From the NCBI GenBank assembly GCA_012934845.2, contig WNNJ02002381.1, forward strand, positions 279,811 through 343,810: 64,000 bases of DNA, in the 5' to 3' direction. Every line of letters begins with the position of its first letter. Within the stretch, counting starts at the first letter, position 1. The DNA is from Pomphorhynchus laevis (Eukaryota; Acanthocephala; Palaeacanthocephala; Echinorhynchida; Pomphorhynchidae). Shown piece by piece: positions 55,560 through 64,000 of the stretch. A program made the translations under genes and the position numbers. A model generated the notes under the pieces. The model was not told the DNA's origin. It ran no database searches and saw nothing but the letters and a program-made list of their open reading frames with translations.

Positions 55560-57105
55560 TCAGAAAGATATTAAACTTAAAATGAAAACTCTAAAACTTA
55601 AAACTTCCAAAACTAAGAATGGAAATTCTTTATATTTTATAAATAGACGCCAAAGTAAGTATAATTACGCAGTTAGTAAAATAAAATGGGCCCAAATATC
55701 AATCGAATATGTCATTAAAACAAGTTTAAATTTTATCATTTTGAAAACGGTTTTTGGGTATCCAACTTTTAGGCATTCACACACGTCAGACAGGAACAAA
55801 TTATCAAGAGCTTTTGCCCTTTATTATTTTCATTTTATGACAAGCAGTGGGGAGAGAATGAATTAAATCAAATAAAAATAATGAAATATTTTTTACCAAT
55901 AAATACCCATAATAATGAAATACCCATAATCTAGAATTAATTGAAAATTGTGAATTAAGAAAGCTGCTATCAAAAGGGTATAAATATAGATTAAATAACA
56001 ACGACAAAAATAAAATTTACAATTCGTTATATAATGACTTAAATGCTTACTTTGGTAAGCTGATTAATAGTGGACGCTTAAATGCATCAAAGATTAAAAT
56101 TTTGAAAGATTATATATTTGATAAAATTAAAAATAAAATGAAAATAACAAACAATTATAAAAGGAAAGATAAAATTAATAAAGATATGTATAAAGAACTT
56201 ACTAAATTAAAGGATAACTATATAATAACAACTATTGATAAAGCTAGTAATAACTTTGTCTTCATATGCAAAAAGCTTTATTATGATATACTAATGAAAG
56301 AGGTTAATTCTAATGATTTAAATGTAAATCCAACATATGAACGTAGTGAGTTGAGTTTAGAAACAATTATTACAAGTCACTGTTCTATAATGGATAAAAA
56401 GGGTATAAAGGTTGAATTAGATAATAAAACTATACCTATATTATATTGGAATCCAAAATTACATAAAAATCCAATAAAACCTAGGTTCATATGTAGTGCG
56501 TTTAAATGTACATTAAAACCACTTTCTGTCTATATGAATAAAATACTTAAAGTAATTAAAGCACACTTTAAAAAATATTGCAAGGTAATCGAAATTAATA
56601 CTGGTATAAAACACTATTTCAGTATTAATTCTACAAAAGAATTTTTAGAACAGACAAAAGGAATAAATTTTCAAAATATAAATACATACGATTTTAGTAC
56701 GCTTTATACAAATCTAGATTTAGTAGATATTAAAGAAGCGTTAGTAAAATTAATTAATCTTATATTCGGAAAAAGATATACATATATATGTTATAATAAT
56801 TATAACGCCTATCTAACAAAAATTAAACCATCAAATAAATATAAATATATGGATAAAATTGAATTGATAGAATCCTTAAATATTTTGATAAATCAAAATT
56901 ATTTACATCTATATTTAGACAAATAAAAGGTGTTCCAATGGGTGGTAATAGTAGCCCAATTATAGCTGACTTGTTTTTAAGCTTTATAGAATATGAATTT
57001 GTTCATAACTGTATAAAAACTAAATCTAAACTATATAAATATATGAAATATATGTTTCGATACATTGATGCTTCGGTATATTGATAATATATGTATTTAA
57101 TTCTA
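55560..57105 (+). mobile_element. Penelope-like element, broken
   Basis: The reverse transcriptase has wording diagnostic of Penelope-like elements: TTIDKASNNFVFICKKLYYD, YWNPKLHKNPIKPRFICSAF, TYDFSTLYTNL, GVPMGGNSSPIIADLF and MFRYID. An N-terminal part with SKGYKYRLNN and SKYNYAVSKIKWAQ precedes it. The sequence stops soon after the RT active-site region, so the end where some families carry a GIY-YIG nuclease is absent. It is broken in a few places and very AT-rich. No hammerhead was found next to it. It lies in sense orientation immediately upstream of the first recognisable aurora exon, probably inside an intron. Confidence 0.8.
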
Positions 57106-57261
57106 ATAATTTTTATTCAATTAGTGAACAAATTTATCCAGAAAGCCTTATTCTTAACAAATATTCTTTGTTAAGAATAAGAAAGCCTTATTCTCAGAAA
57201 GCCTTATTCTTAACAATTTATTTCTGTAATTTATTAATTCTGTAATGAAGGATTTTTTTAG

Positions 57262-60220
57262 ATTTTGTTTAAATCACAGTTGAAGAAAGGACGCGTTCAG
57301 CATCAACTGTTGAGAGAAATTGAAATACAATCTCGTTTACGGTTTACCAACATTTCTTACGAAATTATTTGGTTTCACGATTACATTTCAGTCATCCTAA
57401 TATTCTACAAATGCTCGGATGGTTTCACGACAAAAATCGAATATACCTTATTTTAGAGTATGCTGCACAAGGCGAGCTTTTTAAAATTCTTAGAAATAAA
57501 CGACGATTTGATGAGAATACAACATCAAAGGTAAAACACTCATTCTACCTTTTATTTAATTGTATTAACTTTTTTAATTAAATAAATTATTGATAACTTA
57601 GTTGCCAATAACTAAATATTAAAAATCTTCTCTCAAAAAGAATGTTTGGGTCAAACACTGTAAATCTTTTCAGCTTGAAAATAGTTTGGCCGAAACATTT
57701 TTGTATTTAGATAAGATTTTTTTATCTCGAGTGATTTTCCCTATCAAACGAGTGTATAGATGGCAAAATTACCAACATAATATTTTACTAGATGTTTTTA
57801 TTCAAATATATATACATTTTTAATGATGCATTATTTTATTATTAATGATAATTAAATAATTATTAATGCAATTAATAATTATTGAAATAAAATAATTATT
57901 AAAAAGTAATTAAAAATTAATTAATTTGTATTAATAAAATTCGAGGTTAATTAATGAATTATTAACTATAGGCGGTAATGATGTTTATATTAGAAGGATC
58001 ATATTGATAATGATGTTAAAATGATCATTAGTATATCATTCGCTTTAAAATATGTAATCATGTTGAAAAATTATGGCCACTATTCACTTGCCTTCAATTG
58101 TATAATTATAAGTACATTGTGTAATTAAAATTTATTTCATTATTGATAAAGTTAGTTACTAATAATTAAATTTGGTACTTTTTATAACTACACATACAAG
58201 AATTGATTCGATTTGGCAAGTTGATTAAATTTTAATGATAATTAAACTTAACTAATTAAATTTTAATGATATTCATCATTTAAAGTATATTCTTATAATT
58301 GCAGTATATCTACCAAGTGTGCAGAGCTCTTCGTTGTTGTCATAGAAATGAAGTTATTCATAGAGATCTTAAACCTGAAAACATACTTTTAGATATTGAT
58401 GGAAATGTAAAGATATCAGATTTTGGATGGTCAGTACATGCTCCTTCTTTTCGGTAATAATTATTTATTTATAAGATTGTTTAATTTTTAAACTTTTTGT
58501 TTTTAAAAATTAGCAATATAAATAACTTTTATTTGCTGATTTGTTATATATAATCAAAGCTCCGTATTCCGCTTTAACCGTTTGTGTACAGTTTGTGTTT
58601 ATATATGTAAACAATTCAATAGGTTGAGCTAAATAGTTTTTATAAATATGTAATTTTTAAAATATTAAAATATAATTTTTTATTTGTGATTGATAAAAAT
58701 ATTTGTTTTCAGTTTGTAATGACTAAAGCAATATAATCGTTTTAGTACCAAAAGCGGTACAAAATGATATTGTCACTGATTGTTTTGAAATCCTGTCAGA
58801 TCGTTTTTCCGTATCGAATAGAATGACATATTTGTTGACAAAACTTTTCGACAAATAACAAATTTCCGAATTTCTTTAATTTTGTTATTGGATTGTATTA
58901 TTTTTGTTTTATTCTCTTTGAAACAACGCTCAATTAAACAGGACTCATTTTTAACAAGCATCAACGTATAAGCTTAAACTATTTCGAGAATTACAAAAAT
59001 CGAAGTTGTCGCAGTTATCCGAACTAATTATTTCGAATGACGGTTTCAACAATTACATCTGTCAAAATATAGAATGGAAAGGATATTTTTTATTACATAA
59101 AATAAATATTTTATTTAATTCCAGAATATTTTAATATTTAATTAAAATATTTTTCTCTTTATAGCTTTAAATATTAAAATATTTTTTCAGTTGATAAAAA
59201 TATAATTTATCAACATAAATTAATTATAAATATAAAAAATAATTAATTAACTTAATTAATTATAATTAATAAAATAAAAATTATTTATTTTGATTGTTTA
59301 TAAATTACGATTATTATGATAAATTCAGTACACAATGAAATATTCTTTTGTAAAAACTTCGCTTTTGATTTTTATAAAAAATAATATTTTTTATATTAAA
59401 AATATTTATTTTTTATATTTCTAATATTTTTTGGCATAACTAAAAATGGTAAATTGATGATATTGCATTAAATATTGCAATATAATCAATTATATGATTA
59501 TTTTAATCTAAATAATTATACATAAATTTGTGTTTTGATTCTGCTCCAAAATTCCAAATTTAACCAATTATTTAATATACTTTAATTATTATATAGACTC
59601 CTCTATTAATTAAGGAATATTTATAATAATATTTATAATATTAATATAGACTCCTACGATAAATATTCCAAGAGTTTAAATCTCAGAATCAAATGTATGA
59701 ATCGTTTAATTACTTTAATTGTTAATTTGCATTTTTTTAAATACAAAAATTTAATAATTTTTTTATTATATTTCTTAAAATATGCAATATTTTTCCAGCA
59801 ATTTGTTTTTTCATCTTAAAGAAGAAAGACTTTATGTGGTACGATTGATTATCTAGCCCCTGAGCTGGTTCAGCATCGAACATACTCCGAGAAAGTAGAC
59901 GTTTGGACAGTTGGTATTTTAACTTTCGAGCTACTTGTTGGCAGTCCTCCATTTGAAGCCAGCACCACAGATGTTACATATTCCAGGATCATAGCTGTCA
60001 TCTACCATATTCCTGATTACGTTTCATCTATTGCATCTTCGTTTATTCGATGGGTAGCAATAATTTTAAGTTCAGTACAAATTCAGTACTGTTATTTTAG
60101 ATTCTTCGAAAAGACCCTTTGAATCGGCCTAGCCTTGACGAAGTCCTAAAATCAGAATTTGTCCGTATTCATAAAAGGTTTGCAATTGAGTCTAAGAAGA
60201 AGACGGATATGGTGTCTTGA
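57262..60220 (+). CDS. aur: Aurora-family Ser/Thr protein kinase, five exons, 5' part missing
   Basis: Aurora kinases phosphorylate chromatin and spindle proteins in mitosis. Exons with GT-AG borders and consistent phase: 57262-57341, 57392-57530, 58305-58453, 59822-60053 and 60101-60220 (stop TGA). The product starts within the N-lobe ([20 protein letters not shown]), then [13 protein letters not shown], the hinge [13 protein letters not shown], the catalytic loop [34 protein letters not shown] (the aurora-type [10 protein letters not shown] with an activation-loop Thr), [28 protein letters not shown] and RPSLDEVL. Introns of 50 and 47 bases alternate with larger ones. The glycine-rich loop and the ATP-binding Lys would be in an upstream exon, which I could not find. 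The Penelope-like element lies where that intron should be. Aurora A versus B cannot be decided. Confidence 0.9.
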
Positions 60221-61700
60221 AATGAAACGCATCACTGTACAAATATTGTTAAACAACACAGTTAAGGAATAATATATTTTAGATTTAAATTGAATTAAAA
60301 GTGTACTTTATACTAAAATACTTATACCAAAGCAACCTTTTACTTATTTGTTTTTGAAAACTTTACAAAACGATTAATAATTGTTATTTGTAAGAATTTT
60401 CTTATTGATATTGTAGAAATTTAAACTATTTCCCATTTAAAATTTTAATAATTTTAAAATTTTTAACTATTCTAATTTTTTTAACCAAAATATATTTTAA
60501 AAAATATATAAAAATATTAATTTTGAATTTAAAAATTATAAATTTGTTTTCCCCAGTGGAAAATGAACTGTATGAATAATTATCAAAAATTATAATACGC
60601 TAGAATGTGAATAAAGAGTAGGTCGAAATACTTACCATTAAGTATTTATCCCCTTAACTCTTTAATTTTATTTCCACTTCTTATGTAATTTAATTATTAT
60701 ATTTTTAGTTTCAAATAGAAAGTTTTTAAATAGAAAGTTTTTAAATATAAAGCAAATGAAAAATTTAGTAGCATTAGAGAGGGTAAATAGAATTTAAAGA
60801 AATCCAGTGGATGTTAAAGGGTGTAGAGGGGATAGAAGAGAGTTTAAGTGTTAAAGTTTGATTTTAACATTAAAGAATGTAAATGAGGTAAATGAGTAGA
60901 ATTACAATTATTTAACCTTTATAATTTATTTGTATTTTATTATTTATTATTTATCCTATACTATTAAGAGGATAAAAATGGATAAAATATAGATACAAAG
61001 TGCTAAAGTCGATTTAAAGAGAGCAAATGTAGTGATGCGTATCAAAGCATGATAACAATCATGGCAGTATTCAAATAATCATATAAGTCCTGTTTTTAAT
61101 TAAAATTAGTTTTTACGTTTAATTCTTCCGGATCTTAAAATTGAATATTTTTATTTACCAAAAACCAATCAGAGATTTCAAAAATATCAAAATATGCCTT
61201 ATGCTAACGTATTAAAATATCAAAAGAAGTGCATATATTGATCTTAACTAAAACTTTATACCGCAATGATGAGCTGGTATATTATAACAGTAGAATACAT
61301 CCTTGTTACTGTTTATATAGTCAAATTATGAGCTCAACACATTTTGTGCTACATAACTAAAATTTTTTTTAATATAAAATAGGCTTCTTTATCTTAATAT
61401 TTCTACAAGAGATACTTTAAAATAGTGTAAAATGTGATAAAACAAAAAGTTTGAAATGATAAACCGAAAGATCAAATATTTATATTATTTCGCTAATCAT
61501 TGTCGACATAAAGTTGTTTATATTAAAATCATTAAAAGGTTATATTTAAGTTATCATTTCTAACAAATTTAGTTAATTCGATATTTTCTGTTTTTCATTT
61601 TCCTGTTTTTCAAAATAATATCTTAATAATATCGATTGTTTAATTTATTCTCATAAATTATTAAAATTAATAATTATTATTAATCTGAGAAATTTTATTT
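60221..61700. other. AT-rich intergenic region 3' of aurora
   Basis: Holds the aurora 3' UTR. Nothing else recognised; at its right end it meets the 3' end of the minus-strand LINE. Confidence 0.5.
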
Positions 61701-64000
61701 TCCTCACTTCCGCTTGTAAGCGATGGAGGTAGAAAATACAGTCAATTTATATACAAAAAATGTCAGCTTATTATTGTACTTATCGAGCTAGTCGTCATCC
61801 ATCACGAGGACGAAAAGTGTGCAGAAGTTGTGGGAACGTTACGAAATGACGATATCGAATCTACTTTGCGCAAACTCCATGTAGAAAGAACTGAACATGA
61901 AAACAGATGGAGAAGGTCACAACATGAAAGTCCACAGAAACGACAGTAACAGTCAGAATTTCTTGAATGACAAGGCAACCTGATCATACAAAATTTGTCA
62001 TGGTAACCATGAGTAGATATTCTCCAAACAAGCGGTCGGTTTGCATTAAATGGCATTTTCCAATTATTCTGAAGAAATACCGGAGTGCAATAAATAGCAG
62101 GATCAAGTTTTGCAACAGAAATCTGCGTATTGCTGAGATGGATCGAGAGTGCCGGTGTTATAGGCAGATTAAACGAATTTGCAAAGGTATACGCACACGA
62201 TGAGAGTTGAGATAACGCTGACACTAATGTCGAAGAGGTCATGGGTGAGAGCCCTGTGATACGTTTAATATACCTCCATTGAAGCGAATCAAATTTGCGG
62301 AAATTAGCAGTAGTAAGATCAAGCCAGATCGCCTGAATACCATATGTCAATATAGGAAGGATCATCACCTTAAAGAATTTTAGGGCACCGTCGAAGGACA
62401 AATTACCTATGTTTCTGAAGGAATACATTCTTTCAGTTGCCTTGACACACTTGTTGGAAATATGTTTCGAGAATGTCCATTTCGAATTTAAAACAATACC
62501 AAGGTAGGAATACTCACAACAAAATTCAAAATTGCTATTTCGATATTGCAATGAGTCATCACCGCGTAGACGGCCACCCTTCCTGAATTTTATAGCTCGG
62601 GACTTATCTAGATTTACCACTATAAGATTTTGTGTGCAGTAGGTATCTAGACGATTCAATGACATTGTTGCTGAATCAATATCATGAGAAAGTATGACTA
62701 AATCATCTGCATACATTATGCAGCTGGATCTACCGCTTTGACAAACAAAGAAGGGAAGGTCACTAACGAATAGCGTGAAAAGCAGCGGGCTTAAAGGATC
62801 CCCTTGTAACACCCCTCGATTTTGGATCAAGTGTTGTGACAATTGCAGTCCATCCGAAATACGAATTTCATTAGGCGACAATATGGCTGCAAGTAGTTTT
62901 AACATTGGACCGCGTATGTGAAACTCGAAATGAAGCTTGCTTAGTAAGAGAGACCGATTCACAGAGTCAAACGCCTTTGTAAAATCAATAAATAACGCAT
63001 ACATGCATGAATTTGCTGCGAAACGCTGTTTTACCCTTTCTCTTAAAGTAGAAATCGCCCCAACTGTAGATCTACCTGGTCGAAATCCATATTGTTCATT
63101 CGCTATACGTGAACCACATGATCGCATAATACGACGGTGAACTAGCGAAGTCAATAGTTTATAGGCATGATTTGTTAAGGCTATTCCTCGATAAGAGTTC
63201 GTAGATAAAGGATCTGTTTTGCCTTTATACATAACTTTTATGGTCGCTTCTTTCCAGGACTTAGGAATAGGACATCCAAACAGAATAGAATTGTAAAGCC
63301 CCAACCAGAATGGCTCTAATATATGTAGAGACTGTTTGATATGCTCTATGCATAACCCATCAGGGCCAGCCGCCTTTCTTATCGATATAGAAAATACACA
63401 AGCTCTTAACTCCTGAAGAGTAAATGGAGAATTTAAGATCTGATCAATGTCATGATTTATTTCCGTAAAGGAGAATTGTGAAAGTAATAAAGGATACGAA
63501 GAAGAAACATATTCATTCAAGGGATCGTACAAAACAGCCCTGAAATGATTTTCCCACTTATCAAGAGGAATCTTAGATGATAATGCAAGTTGTCTAACTT
63601 TCAACTTCCAAGGGTATATTTCAGCATCCTTTAAAATACGTTGTTCTTCGGTCTTAAAATGCTTGTCTTTCAAACAATTAATAGAAGATCGATAGATCAA
63701 CTTTAAGTCCCTATATTCCTTACTTTCGCGTGCTCTGAATGTCGGAAGTTTATGCATAGCAATGAGTTTACTACGAAGTTGACGCAAATACAGAGGAATT
63801 TTGAATGGTGAGCACGTCGGTTTCTGAGTAGATGCAAAGCAACATTCTAAGAGTGTATCTCGAACTTCGAGGTACCTCGAACCATCAGTACCAAGCAAAT
63901 TAGTTGTAAGCGATGATAATCTAGGGTTTCTTAGATCTAGTCTACGACTCCGCTGTGAGATCGACTGTATGAGTGATGACGTCATCACATCATCAAGAAT
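61700..64000 (-). mobile_element. LINE (I/R1-like group), 5' part beyond the window
   Basis: A non-LTR element whose reverse transcriptase and C-terminus occupy the right edge. The frame is still open at base 64000, so the endonuclease and any ORF1 lie outside. The 3' UTR probably ends near 61700. Fragments of the same clade, split by a younger insertion, occur at 31.8-32.0 and 35.3-35.5 kb. Confidence 0.85.
61802..64000 (-). CDS. LINE reverse transcriptase, C-terminal about 730 residues, partial
   Basis: Reverse transcriptase motifs in order: RKAAGPDGLCIEHIKQS, SWKEATIKVMYKGKTDPLS, NSYRGIALTNHAYKLLTSLV, NEQYGFRPGRSTVGAI, the motif-A block YALFIDFTKAFDSVNRSL, NRGVLQGDPLSPLLFTLF, CIMYADDLVILSHD and NLDKSRAIKFRKGGRL. 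A thumb region (LTYGIQAIWLDLTTANFRKF) and a C-terminal zinc-knuckle-like CRFCGLSCCDLLHLFSC (CX2CX8HX4C) follow. No interruption is seen in the window portion, so this copy may be recent. The 63988 ATG is only the first Met inside the window; the frame runs off the edge. The function is target-primed reverse transcription. Confidence 0.88.
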   Translation of the reverse strand: MLDDVMTSSLIQSISQRSRRLDLRNPRLSSLTTNLLGTDGSRYLEVRDTLLECCFASTQKPTCSPFKIPLYLRQLRSKLIAMHKLPTFRARESKEYRDLKLIYRSSINCLKDKHFKTEEQRILKDAEIYPWKLKVRQLALSSKIPLDKWENHFRAVLYDPLNEYVSSSYPLLLSQFSFTEINHDIDQILNSPFTLQELRACVFSISIRKAAGPDGLCIEHIKQSLHILEPFWLGLYNSILFGCPIPKSWKEATIKVMYKGKTDPLSTNSYRGIALTNHAYKLLTSLVHRRIMRSCGSRIANEQYGFRPGRSTVGAISTLRERVKQRFAANSCMYALFIDFTKAFDSVNRSLLLSKLHFEFHIRGPMLKLLAAILSPNEIRISDGLQLSQHLIQNRGVLQGDPLSPLLFTLFVSDLPFFVCQSGRSSCIMYADDLVILSHDIDSATMSLNRLDTYCTQNLIVVNLDKSRAIKFRKGGRLRGDDSLQYRNSNFEFCCEYSYLGIVLNSKWTFSKHISNKCVKATERMYSFRNIGNLSFDGALKFFKVMILPILTYGIQAIWLDLTTANFRKFDSLQWRYIKRITGLSPMTSSTLVSALSQLSSCAYTFANSFNLPITPALSIHLSNTQISVAKLDPAIYCTPVFLQNNWKMPFNANRPLVWRISTHGYHDKFCMIRLPCHSRNSDCYCRFCGLSCCDLLHLFSCSVLSTWSLRKVDSISSFRNVPTTSAHFSSS

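Noticed and set aside
1-64000. CRISPR array, bacterial operon or phage content
   Set aside because: Spliced host genes and LINEs show animal nuclear DNA. The 23-bp minisatellite has no unique spacers, so it is not a CRISPR array.

Overview
The window is animal nuclear DNA: very AT-rich, with two recognisable intron-containing host genes that mix tiny introns (43-56 bases) with introns of 1-2.6 kb, set among many generations of transposable elements. The host genes are DDOST/OST48 (7.6-17.3 kb, eleven exons, apparently complete) and an aurora-family protein kinase (57.3-60.2 kb, five exons, 5' end not found). The repeat mix (CR1/L2-, RTE- and I/R1-like LINEs, a LINE with a restriction-like endonuclease, a Penelope-like element, Ty3/gypsy, hAT) and the compact introns suggest an invertebrate, perhaps an arthropod. 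The species cannot be fixed from sequence alone.

Layout. 0-6.3 kb: decayed LINE pieces of several clades and two dispersed repeat families (here called B and C). 7.6-17.3 kb: DDOST, whose introns hold a 34-copy 23-bp minisatellite and other repeats. 20.3-24.2 kb: a whole-looking gypsy element with identical 110-bp LTRs. 25-30 kb: an inverted-repeat element and two paralogous small proline-rich genes on the minus strand. 30-35.5 kb: an intact-ORF LINE with a C-terminal restriction-like endonuclease, inserted into an older LINE of another clade. 37.8-39 kb: a probable first exon of an unknown gene, an integrase fossil and a tRNA-His-like sequence. 40.1-45.2 kb: a dense block of inverted and tandem repeats carrying hammerhead-ribozyme sequences, with an hAT fossil inside. 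45.5-50.9 kb: a CR1/L2-like two-ORF LINE lying between inverted copies of a dispersed repeat. 52.4-54.9 kb: a Tyr-rich protein and a membrane-protein ORF on the minus strand. 55.6-57.1 kb: a broken Penelope-like element directly upstream of aurora. 61.7-64 kb: another LINE running off the window on the minus strand.

The most interesting system is the 40-45 kb block. A tandem repeat with a monomer of about 345 bp carries, on the minus strand, type I hammerhead ribozymes with every core residue and all three stems (the copy at 44139-44189 is essentially perfect). This is the architecture known for metazoan retrozymes, which are small circular-RNA retroelements. Next to it lies a second, structurally different hammerhead on the plus strand (45124-45203). 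A hammerhead-like motif also sits in both arms of a 1.36-kb inverted-repeat element. Two further repeat families, at 1.6, 4.0 and 41.7-42.1 kb, hold the hammerhead core blocks in permuted order, with stem II strands that differ in sequence between families but stay complementary. The Penelope-like element at 55.6 kb belongs to a group known to carry hammerheads and could be the kind of autonomous partner such elements use. A second notable point is an identical-spacing eight-cysteine module at the N-terminus of two LINEs from otherwise unrelated clades (32.1 and 46.0 kb).

All calls come from reading translations and base-pairing by eye. No database search or folding program was run.
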